Assembly: GCA_907165065.1 (NCBI GenBank)
Contig: OU015532.1
Span: 36,374,339-36,438,338 of the forward strand
DNA from: Caprimulgus europaeus
Lineage: Eukaryota; Chordata; Aves; Caprimulgiformes; Caprimulgidae
DNA: 64,000 bases
Reading direction: 5' to 3'
Shown piece by piece: positions 37,089 to 58,282 of this stretch. Numbering within the stretch: the stretch's first letter is position 1; each line of letters starts with the position of its first letter. The position numbers and the translations under genes are program-made. The notes under the pieces are model-generated. The model had not been told where the DNA came from. It was given only the letters and a program-made list of their open reading frames with translations, and ran no database searches.

Positions 37089-38649
37089 ACATGTCAGTGT
37101 TTGCACATCTCTGCTTGACTTCCCTACTCATTTGCACAGGTGAACTCTGCTGAACATTGCACTTCAGTGCCTGGTTTTTTTTGTCTCCTGTTTTAGGGAT
37201 AATTATCATGAACAGTAGCTTTTAGAAGACATGAAGTACTTTTTAAAAAGGTTACGTTACAGGCTGCAGAGGTATGTTGAACCTTGAAATATTTGATAGC
37301 TGCAATTTATTTCAAATGGAAAATGCCTATAATTAATTTTCCATTTAAAAAGTAGTCCATTTATAGAGTACATTCTTATTACTTTCTTCCTCTAGTTTTG
37401 CATTTCAGTAAAATAGTTGCATTTTCACAACTTCTTTTAATATACTAGCTTAATATTTAGAAAATGATATTTGGAAAAAACATCAATATAAAATTACTGT
37501 GATGCTGAAAACTGCAAATATATCTGTAGAACCTTCAAAAGACTACTAGATATGTTCAGTAGAATCTCAAAAGATTAAAAACTCTATTTAGAGACATTGA
37601 GATACATATTTGAATTTGACCCAAGTCGAGACCTTGAGTACAGCACTTACACTCTGAACACAGTCCTAGCATTTCTCTTACTTTCTGCCTTTTGTTGGTG
37701 GGAGAAGGAAAAATGGGGTGGAGGCAATAGAAAATGTCAAGCATATTTTCCTGGTGCTTTAGTGTTTCATTTTTTGATATTCTTAAATAATTTAGAGATT
37801 GATTACTTGCAAAGTTGTTTGCTCCACATGTAAAAATATCTTCATGCCTCTACATTTCAGTGAACCTTTCAAGCAATAAGAGAGAGATTGTGAGCATAAA
37901 AAATAAAATCATCACAAGAAATAGGGCAAAAAATATGAAATTAATTCCAAGAATAAGTTAACATTTCGAAGGCCTTCCCTCTTTTTCAAACTGAATGTTG
38001 AACTCAGCTCTTTGTCTTTCCTTTAGTGCCTTTGCTTTATGGATATTCATGTCTTTGCATGATCCTCAGTACTTGATTTTCCCTTTTAAATTAATGGACA
38101 AGCCATGGTCAGCTGAAGAGAGAAGATTCAAACTCCAGTGAGTTACTTTTACTTCCTCCCCAGCTTTGTATTTGTGTGCTGTGACGCCAGTTTCTTATTC
38201 ATGCAGTTATGCATGTTCTCTCAGGCCTTAAAATCAGGGATAATCTTCAGTGAGCTGAGGTCTGGAGTAGTTCAAGCCACGTGACTAAGTAAAGGTTGTC
38301 ATGAGATCTTAATGTGCCAGTTCCTGCCTGTGTTGCTGAAACTCCGTGGTCAAAATGGCATCCAGTTTTCTTAGCAAATTAATGCAGGCTTTGCTTCTTT
38401 GATATGTTTTTCCATATTCTCATTCACTATAATTTCTTCATTATGATGATGCTAGATAATCATAAATGAAAATGATCTCAGACAACCTTTTAGCTCTTTT
38501 TAGCATGAGACCACACTGTGAAAAAAAATAAATTTATATTTAATATGATTTTTTTATACAACCATTATTCTTATTTTACTTGGGTTGCTAAGGAAAGATG
38601 TCATTATAGTATTATACTCTCCCAGAGTAAACAGGATTTATTTGCAGGT
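37089..38649 (+). other. GPHN: GPHN intron, no recognised element
   Basis: This is AT-rich intron. No exon or named repeat is recognised. Confidence 0.55.
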
Positions 38650-39797
38650 TGTTGTGGGTTGGCCCTGGCCAGAGGCCAGATGCCCACCAAAGCCCACTCT
38701 ATCACTCCCCCTCCTCAAATGGGCAGGGGGAGAAAATTATAACGAAAAGCTCGTGGGTGGAGATAAGGACGGAGAGAGATCACTCAGCAATTACTGGCAC
38801 GGGCAAAACAGACTCCACTTGGGGGAAAAACAAATTTACTTTATTACCAATCAAAATCAGAGGAGAATGAGAAGTAAAACCAAATCTTAAAACACCTCCC
38901 CCATCCCTCCCTTCTTCTCGGGCTTAATCTCTTTCCTGATTTTCCACCTCCTCCCCCCAGCAGCACAGGGGGACAGGGAATGGGGTTGGGGTCAGTTCAT
39001 CACACGGTGTTTCTGCTGCTCCTTCCTCCTCAGGGGGAGGACTCCTTCCCCCGCACCAGCGTGGGGTCCCTCTCACGGGAGACAGTCCTCCACCAACTTC
39101 TCCAACGTGAGTCCTTCCCATGACTGACAGTTCTTCATGAACTGCTTTAGCATGGGTCCGTTCCATGGTGTGCAGTCCTTCAGGAAGGGACTTCTCCAGC
39201 GCGGGTCCCCCACGGGGTCACAAGTCCTGCCAGCAAACCTGCTCCAGCGTGGGCTCCTCTCTCCATGGGCTACAGGTCCTGACAGGAACCTGCTCCAGCG
39301 CGGGCTTCCCATGGGGTCACAGCCTCCTTCGGCATCCACCTGCTCCGGCGTGGGGTCCTCCACGGGCTACAGGTGGTCATCTGCTCCACCATGGACCTTC
39401 ATGGGCTGCAGGGGGACAGCCTGCCTCACCATGGTCTGCACCACAGGCTGCAGGGGAATCTCTGCTCTGGCACCTGGAGCACCTCCTCCCCCTCTTTCTC
39501 CACTGACCTTGGTGTCTGTGGGGTTGTTTCTCTTATATCTTCTCACTCCTCTCTCCAGCTGCAAAGTGTGCAGCTTTTTTTTTCCCCTCTCTTCCCTTTT
39601 TTTTTCTTAATTCTGTTATCACAGAGGCGTTACTGATGGGCTCGGCCTTGGCCAGCAGCGGGTCCGTTCTTGTAGCCGCTGGCATTGGCTGTGTCGGGTC
39701 GGACATGGGAGAAGGTTCTGGCAGCTTCTCTCACAGAAGCCACCCTATGTCATCCCACCCTGCTGCTACCAGAACCTTGCCATGCAAACCTAATACA
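38650..39797 (-). mobile_element. Solo LTR, same family, reverse orientation
   Basis: This is a 1148-base element. On the + strand it runs from TGTTGTGGGTTGGCC to AACCTAATACA, matching the reversed ends of the LTR at 15808. The flanks CAGGT (38645-38649) and CAAGT (39798-39802) are a 5-base target duplication with one mismatch, as for the first LTR. The tandem array lies at about 39140-39355. No internal retroviral region is adjacent, so it is a solo LTR. Its age seems similar to the copy at 15808, judging by eye from how closely the two match. It lies antisense to GPHN. Confidence 0.88.
39140..39355 (-). repeat. Internal tandem repeats of the LTR
   Basis: Cores of the CTGCTCCAGCG type recur at about 39141, 39190, 39239, 39290 and 39341, a period of about 50 bases, as in the other two LTRs. 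The overlapping long frames are repeat artefacts. Confidence 0.82.
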
Positions 39798-42700
39798 CAA
39801 GTATAGAAGTTCCATAATCTTACAATGCTTGTAGTTTTCAGCAGGTCTGTGCTGGAGAAAAGACTTTTGCAGTTCTAAGAACTGTCAGTAATGTTTCCCA
39901 AAGGCAGCAACAATCTTTTCAGTCACATAATGTTGTTTTCAGAATTCCTGGATAGTCTGCATGTCTTTAAAATAGCTTATACCAACTTCTGTTTCAGAGT
40001 CCAATGTAAATAAATGTGTATTGTTTCATAATTAAATTCCACATTTAACATTGATATTTGTTCAGCAACTTCTATTAAATTTTAACATGTTTTAAATGGT
40101 CCTTCATATGTGATTAGTAGTGCACATAAGGAGAAACAACTCTAAGTCTGCTCTGTACTAGAAAAATTCAGCATGTGCCAAGATACTAAACATCTTTGTT
40201 AACTATAATATTACTTAACCAGCTTCAATTTTGAATGTAGAGTGTAAGAATTCTCTATGGATTCTTTACAAAAACCTGCCTTTTTAGCATTTCCCGATTC
40301 TTTCCTAATAAATGTTTTAAATGGTAGCAGTGTACTTGTCATATTCCAATGGTTAAGGTTTATGAAAGTATGCATATGTGCTGAAAATTATTTCAGTCTT
40401 TGTATTATGAAGTAAATGACTTAATGATAAGAAAAAAGGGATACATGTTAATCCCAGGAATAAATAGCATCATACTGATTGGCAGGAATGTGTTCTAATA
40501 ATTGAAGCATAAACAATGTGGGACTGTTACCACACTCTTGGAGAAAAGTGGTGGCAAAAATAGAGCAAAAAGAAAGACAGGAAATACCCCAGGACTGCAG
40601 CATCACAGGAGAGGGACGGTCATCAAGACCTCAACTCTTCTGTCAGGGCATTTAGTCTGTTCCATGGTGACCAGTTCTGTGTGCCTTACAGTACTTCTAC
40701 TCCAGTTAGAGGCGTTACTCACAGTCTCAATATCAGTGTGGAAGAGCAGTGTACAGTAGCCATAAGAGGACTAGAGGAGTCTTGAAACCTTTCTCAAGTA
40801 TCAATTCCTGGCTCACAGCGTGCTTCATGACGTTATGTCAGTGGACAGATGCCTCTCACTCTGGACAGGAGATGGTTGGTTACACTTGCAGAACTGCTCT
40901 GCTCCATTATTGAAGTGAAGCAGCCATCAAGGACAGAAATGTAGAGTGCCAATGACAGTGACAAGGCTGCAAAAATTTACTAAAATAAGTAAGCCACCAA
41001 CCTCAGTTATGTCCACAGATCAGGGAACTGTTCTGTGCAGTCCAGAAAGGAGTTCCTGCTTGTTTCTCCTGCTCACTTACTTACAGAGGTTAGAGGATGG
41101 TGCATTAATGAAGTTACAAAAACCCCTCACTTTGCTAACCATTACCATTGTGCATTTTGTGAGCAGCTTTCTTAGGCATCATGGCGGGGGGCTCATTATC
41201 CCACTGAATTATCAGTAAGAAACAGTTACTAGAAACACAACAAATTAAAAACATGAATAGCTGCTGGAAAACCATACCAAATTAAATGATGATGTGTTTG
41301 CTCTCTCTTGAATCCTTCAGATCAAGGCTGGGTGGTTTAGTGAACAGATGCTTGAGTCCTAGAATTTGTTTTAAATGCAGGAGAAACTGACCAAAATTCT
41401 GACTTGCCCATTGGATTGCAACTCAAACTAAGAGCAGTTTTGCATCTTGGACATTGAGATGCTTAAGTTACCTCTGCAGAAGGAAATATGTCTGTAAGTG
41501 TTCTAGCCATTCACTGACTGAAATAGCAGGTAGCACTCGCTATGGTGCTACAAGAATACATCTATACATCTTTTGGTCTTAGTGTCTTTTAATGTGACGA
41601 TGCCTGTATGAATTTGCAAGCATGTATCTGTGCTAAACATAGGTTCTCTGCATTGTGCCGCACACTGTGGGCATTCTTTCCATGAGTTAATTATCTTAAT
41701 TTGCCTTAAAATCAATGAATTTACATGTGAAAGACTGAGAACTCATTCAGAGAAAGAATGAGGCGAGATTTTTCTGCACTGGTGAAATCAACACTGGTCA
41801 TGAGAAAATTCAAACAGATCAGAAGTTCTTGAGGAGCAATGTTATAACTGAAATAATTTCAAGATTGGGCAGTGCAAAGGAAGTCCAATGAGTAGTTCCA
41901 GGTTGGGAGGGAGAGGGGACTGATGGAAACAAGTGCACTTTGGAGCAAGACATGGAAATAAATTGTGTGTTAGACCCAAGGATTTCTTACTTATTTAAAT
42001 GAAAGAAATTTAAATGTATTTAAGAGATAAAATACAAAGAGATAGGTAGAGAGGACAGGGCACCAGATCTAATCCAAAGCTTAAGGAGACAACTGGGCTG
42101 ATATTTTATTTCTGTGCCACAGAAAAACATAATTAATATATTTTTTCTATGACTTCAGTGGAATCTGGAAAGGTTAGAATCACAGTTGTGTGCTTTTGAA
42201 GTAAAAATGTGTCTAGAGAAGCTGACTGTAATGACTTCTCCTTGTCTGCCTTGACATTAGAAAATAACTGCTAAAGCCTATTTTAGGATATTAATTGCTA
42301 AAAATATTGAGCTATTTATTGTTGGGTTTGGTTTTGTTGGTTTTTTGTTGTTTGTTTTTGTTTTGTTTTGTTTTGTTTTCTGGAGGGCTGTAGTTTTTTT
42401 CTGGCTATTTAAAATTTGATAGTAAGTTTACAGTATTGTTTTCAAAACCAGCTACTGTATTTTGTATCCACCAGCATAATTCCACTGACTTGAATGGAGT
42501 GACAGTGATATACATAACCTGTTGACCTGGTCACATTTTCTCTTGAAAGCTTATCATCAATGAAACAACAGAAGACGAGAAAGATGCACAAAAAATAGTC
42601 AATAAAATTTTCTGTAGTTGAAAAGCTGTATGTGGTTGGTTGTTTGTGGAGCATCAGTAAAGCCCAGTACCAGGTCCCTGGCCCAGAGGAATTCTCATTT

Positions 42701-43050
42701 GAAGACAGAGCAAATTCAGTTCCATGCAAAGCCAGCAGAGAGTTGAGCTGGGTGGACTGCTGGCAGCAGCAGAGTGAGCATGAGTGTCCTTTTGTCCTCA
42801 GTCCATCAGGGTGGTGCTTTCTTTTTTAGACACTTGAAATGTCAATTAGAACATTTTGTGGGACAGAGTTTTGTGGGTTAGAGACAGTAAATAAGCTGAA
42901 TCGCAGTCTCAGGTATTTTTCCTTGGTTTTAAAAGACACAAGCGCTACAGTGTACACTTCTAAAATATGATGAAACCCAAACTGACTGCCTTAAAGTTCT
43001 TCTTACTTGTGTTTCTTTATTATAACTAGAACTTGATAGGGTATTATATA
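39798..43050 (+). other. GPHN: GPHN intron with a TTTTG-rich tract
   Basis: This is AT-rich intron. The only structured sequence is the G/T-rich tract at 42321-42379. The short frames at 40502-40759 and 40946-41218 show no recognised motif. Confidence 0.55.
42321..42379. repeat. (TTTTG)n-like low-complexity tract
   Basis: The tract is entirely T and G, with four consecutive TTTTG units at its right end and looser GGTTTTGTTGG-type units on the left. Similar A/C-rich tracts (the complement) occur at 51440-51506 and near 56836-56870. Confidence 0.85.
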
Positions 43051-43160
43051 GAATCAGAGAATCAGAGAATCTCCTGGTTGGGAGAGATCTCGGAGATCAT
43101 CGAGTCCAACCATACCTGTCCACTACTAAACCAGATCTCTGGGCACCCCATCTACCTGTC
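43051..43160 (-). mobile_element. CR1 LINE F, short 3' tail fragment
   Basis: GAATCAGAGAATCAGAGAAT is followed by CTCCTGGTTGGGAGAGATCT and GAGATCATCGAGTCCAACC, the reverse complement of the CR1 3' untranslated end (GGTTGGA...GATCTC...GATTCT). Only about 110 bases remain. The sequence after GTCCAACC differs from copies A, C and E, so it belongs to another CR1 subfamily. Confidence 0.85.
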
Positions 43161-44917
43161 CTATGTCTGCCTAAGTACACTGATGGAATAGCAGTAAAAG
43201 GCATTTAATTATTGCTCAGTTTATTGGAAGAGTTAGGATGTATACTGATTTCTTTAGCTTTTTTGTAGGCAGTCACATGACTTTTTTTTCCCTGTTAACT
43301 GGAGTATTATTTAACTGTAGCAAAATGAGAACACAGGAAGGATTTCTTTTCCCTATAAAACCAGTTGGAATTTGGCAGATTTTATTTTATCTAAAGATAA
43401 ATGCTTCATTAAGAAAAACAAATTAAAAAAAAAAAACCCACAAAATCTCCCCTTCCTGTTTTATACTGACAAATTTTTCTTTATGGTAATTTTTAAGATA
43501 TATACAATATTAAGTTATAACTTTTCCAAAGACCATTTTACATTGAACTTTTTTCAAGTATTCTGAAATTTGTGGCTGTTGGAAATCAAGATAAATATGT
43601 TTCTAGATTAGAAAACAGAGAAGATGCCACCTTTAAATTATTATTTTAAATAATTTTTCTCATGCATGTCTTTGCTATTGAAACAGACAATTTTAAGACT
43701 TAAAATGCTTTTTACTACCATTCTTCACATTTTTTTCAAAGCAGAAGTCAAAAGTCAGACTTAAAAATTCATTTATGTACAGGTCTAGGACATTATGTGT
43801 GTTCTTTTCTCAAGCTTATCTGAAATGTTCATATAACCAGAAACTTGTGGCAGTTTACAGCCCACCTCAGTAGAGTGCCATCCTCCAAACGGAGAGAGTC
43901 AAAAAATGAATGTGATTTTAGTAAAGACAAGAGATAAGACAAAAGGGGAAGTGGAAGGAATGAGTAAAGAAAGGAGACATAAAGACAGAACTTTTGGCTT
44001 TGTTACCCCTTGAAGTAATCCTTGGATATGTATGTGTGATGGGGCTTGCAGGCAGACACAAGTTCATTCTACCTGCGATTTGGAAGAGGCTGTATATGAG
44101 CTTTCTCTTAATTGGAAGTTACATAGCAGTGCTAAGCCTGCAGAACATACACCTGAGGATTCATCTAAATTGGTAGTACTATTTAAAATGTTCTGGACAG
44201 TTTTATGACCATCAACAGCAATATTTTAAGCAGTATATTGCTCAGATCTAGTTTTATGACAAAGCTTCTAGCCAACAGTCACCAAAGCAGTTTGTTCCTC
44301 CCCAATATGATACTGCAGAAACATAAATATGCCCACAGCTTTTTTAAAGAATGAACCTTCTTCGCTAGAATACTGATAGCTATGTAATTTATCTGACTGA
44401 TTCCTGCAGATGAATACTTTACTGTGTAATACATGAGTGTACTTCATGTAACACAGCTAATGCTGAGCTCCAAGCAGACATTCTGCTGCTACACAGTAGA
44501 GTATGAAGGGTAAGTGATAGAATCGTATTGAGACTAAATAAATTTTCTGCTTATGTCAATTTTTTTTCAGTTTGAAAACTAGTTTAAAATGTAATTAAAA
44601 AATGAACACCAATCAAATTAAACACTTCTCTAGTATCATGAGTTCTTTAGCATTGAAAGTCATTGAATTTACATGACAGATTTATTAAGCCTTCTTAGTC
44701 CAGCCTTGGAATTTGTATACAAAGTCCTATTGAGATGTTGTAGGGAATGTAGAAAAGATGATTATAAATAATCTTTTGTGTTGCTGCATCAGGTATTTAT
44801 TGTGTCTTTTAGTAGGTAAGCTTACAGATAGGTGGTTCTTGCTCTTTTTCAGGCGATTAAAAAGTGGAGCACAGAAATCAGTTACTGTAATAGGAGTCAA
44901 CCATGTAACCAGAATTA
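43161..44917 (+). other. GPHN: GPHN intron, no recognised element
   Basis: This is strongly AT-rich intron with an A-run near 43420-43436. No exon or named repeat is recognised. Confidence 0.55.
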
Positions 44918-45380
44918 AATCACAGAATCGCAGAATGTCAGGGATTGGAAGGGACCTCGAAAGCTCATCCAGTCCAACCCCCTGCCAGAGCAGGAACACC
45001 TACATGAGATCACACAGGAAGGCGTCCAGGCGGGTCTTGAATGTCTCCAGAGAAGGAGATTCCACAACCTCCCTGGGCAGCCTGTTCCAGTGCTCTGGCA
45101 CCCTCACTGTAAAGAAGTTTCTTCTCAAGTTTAAGCAGAACCTCCTGTGTTCCAGCTTACACCCATTGCCTCTTGTCCTATCATTGGTTTTCACCAAGAA
45201 GAGCCTGGCTCCATCCACCTGACACTCACCCTTCATATATTTATAAACATTAATCAGGTCCCCCCTCAGTCTCCTCTTCTCCAAGCTAAAGAGGCCCAGC
45301 TCCCTCAGCCTTTCCTCATAAGGGAGATGCTCCACTCCCTTCATCATCTTGGTGGCTCTGTGCTGGGCTCTCTCAAGCAG
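44918..45380 (-). mobile_element. CR1 LINE G, 3' end
   Basis: This is a minus-strand CR1 copy of about 460 bases, tail at the left (AATCACAGAATCGCAGAATG). The minus-strand frame 45000-45347 is open. It encodes [56 protein letters not shown] and ends LCDLM. The 5' truncation is just after a CTCTCTCAAGCAG segment at 45380. By eye it differs from CR1 C at only about 6% of positions, so the two are recent relatives. It lies only 374 bases before the gephyrin exon acceptor. Confidence 0.93.
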
Positions 45381-55999
<10,619 letters not shown>

Positions 56000-56660
56000 T
56001 GTTTCGCTCATGGTATCCCACGTTAAGTGAAAAGCACTGCCACCCTGTTGGCCTGTCAGTCGGTTGGCAGGCTTATGTTTTGTCCTTGCTGACAGTCACA
56101 TCTGATTATTCGTGGGCTTTGGCCTTTTGCTGCCTGGCCTGTCTGGGGACTGCCTGGCATTTGCTGCTCTCTGGTGTTCTCTCCACTGCTGGCTCTGTGG
56201 TGTTGTCCTCCTGAAATCTTGGTCCTTTGCCTGACTGTCTGGCATTACCTCTTGACCAGCTAATTGCTTGACACTGACTACCTCCTGCCCTGTCCATCTG
56301 TAGAACAGCACGTATCGCCTCCTGGCTGTCCTTGCGGTCTGATGGCACGCGGGTACTGGCCTTGTGCTGCCCCGTCTGCCGTGCCCAGTGCCCGGCGTCA
56401 CCTTCCTGCTGAGTGCACCTGCTGACTCTGCCGAATTGCTCTTCTGCTGCTTGGCACCTGCTGACTGTTTGGCACTGCTTTATCGACCTGCTGAATGTCT
56501 GGCATTGCCCTCCTGCCTTTTCACCTGCTTCTTGGTTCTAGTGTCCCCCTTACTGCTCTTTGAATCTGCTTACTCACCGATACTTGCTCTTTTGCTGTCC
56601 TGTCCACTTGCTTTTATGCCTGGCATTTCGATCATATTGTCCTGCCCACCTGCCTAGATT
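56000..56660. repeat. Degenerate CTGCCTGGCATT-type repeat tract
   Basis: The tract is C/T/G-rich and unlike the surrounding AT-rich intron. A core of TGNCTGGCATT or a close variant recurs near 56149, 56237, 56266, 56447, 56465, 56497 and 56617. CCTGCTGA-type cores recur three times between 56410 and 56500. Several spacings are close to 30 bases or multiples of it. This looks like a decayed minisatellite. The long frames on both strands follow from its low stop-codon content, not from coding. No known family is recognised. Confidence 0.6.
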
Positions 56661-57660
56661 TTATTTCTAAATATGCACCAGTCTGAAAAAAAAATTTAAA
56701 TTGTGAGGAAATGGGGGAAAAAAAAATTGTCTGACTCCTTCATGATCTGATTCAGTTCAACATACCAGCCAAAAACTGATCTCAGTACCAGCATCCAGCT
56801 TTTTCATAGAACTGCTCAAAACACTTTCCCTCCTTACAAAAACAAAGCAAACAAAAAAACCCCAAACCAAAGCTGAATTATATTTAGTCTTCACTTCCAT
56901 CACTTCATTTGGTAGCTGTAAAACTGTTCAGTAATAATGTATTCCATATTAAATTCAGCAGTAATTAAGTACTAAAACACATCACTAATATTACCTACAG
57001 TAATTCTCGTAATCTGTGGAAGGTAGGTAATAACAGGGGAAAAAAACAAGCTGTTGCTGAGGCTCAGAAAGAATAAGGTTTGAATGTAGAGCTGTGTTCA
57101 GTAAACACAGTGGATCAAAGGAGCTAAATAAGAAATTTTACAACTCTCTTATTTTAAAACACAACTTTGCAGCTAGTCTAAAAAAGCTGTGGAATCGATA
57201 CAGTATTAACCAGCTGCAGCGGGGCGTAGTTGTGCTTCCTGCACTTTCTGTGCTGTGAGGATGGTCATTTGCTAGTTTACAGAAAGCTTTTGTCTCTCTC
57301 ATAGACTGAGAAAAAGGACTTAACTACATCTGTAAGGTCCATAGTAAGGGAATAAATCATTGTCATAGCTTAGAGTAAGAAGCAGGATTTCCTGCCACTT
57401 TTCTTGAATTCAGTTCACTTGACCTCTTTTTTCCTAGCTCTGCCACAGTTTCTAGCTTATTATGACTATTTGTGGTTTTAATTACCCTTTTGAATCCAGA
57501 AACAACCAAGAACCAGAGAGAATATTCTGTCATAACAAACCCTGTCATAATAAAAGTCTTCCTAAGCTTAAAATAATAGTAATATTCTTTTAACTTTAGC
57601 TTTTAATCTCTCCAGATTTATTATTATTACTTTTGCTATCTTCAGAGATACCCTAAATAT
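56661..57660 (+). other. GPHN: GPHN intron, no recognised element
   Basis: This is AT-rich intron with an A/C-rich low-complexity piece near 56836-56870. Nothing else is recognised. Confidence 0.5.
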
Positions 57661-58282
57661 GCAAAATTATGTTTAACTGTAGAGGCAGGGCAGTATCCCT
57701 GGAGTTACTGATGTCTCTCACCTGTGCGAGACCAGCTGTGGAATCGGAGAGTGATGCTGTGGGAGAGCAGTTGGCTCCCAAGCTCCTGACAGCAGCTCAC
57801 CCCAGTGAAGGATGGCTCCCAGGACAGCAGAAAGTGTTCCCAGTAAGAGCCAGCAGGAACCTTCTAGTTTTCACGTTAGTGTCTAGAAATCTGGTACACT
57901 TGTTCTGAGGAACCGGAGGACACGAACATCAGCCTCTACTCCCTTGCTGTCTCGCAGGCTCTCCTGTCCTCTCTCTTCTCAGCCTTTCCAACCCTCCCTT
58001 GCTCCTCCAGGCATGTTGTTTTCACAACTTTGCAGACTCTCTTAGACAGTAGGCTGGCAGTCTCTCACTTCCCACCAGCTTCACACTGTTGTGGGGTCTA
58101 GTGACAAGAACAGATCTCAGTGGCAATTCTCTTTCTCCTGCCTTTAACTCCCGGTGTTACTTTGCTGCTTCCCCAGGCTGTTGTTTGAGAAGTGGCATCA
58201 GATGCTGCAAGGGAGGAGGAATATTCTCTCTAGCAGGGCTGCAGGATGCTGCTAGAACTTACTTCTTATCCCAAGAACCATA
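57661..58282. other. GC-richer block of unknown origin
   Basis: About 600 bases are clearly richer in G and C than the flanks, with a + strand frame of 79 codons (57669-57908) and another of 64 (58089-58283). Neither shows a motif I recognise, and there is no CR1 or LTR signature or clear splice-site pair. It might be an old repeat or a conserved regulatory element. Confidence 0.35.

Noticed and set aside
56096-56401. Minus-strand 101-codon Arg/Gln-rich frame as a protein
   Set aside because: It follows from a degenerate low-complexity tract with few stops in any frame and has no recognisable domain.
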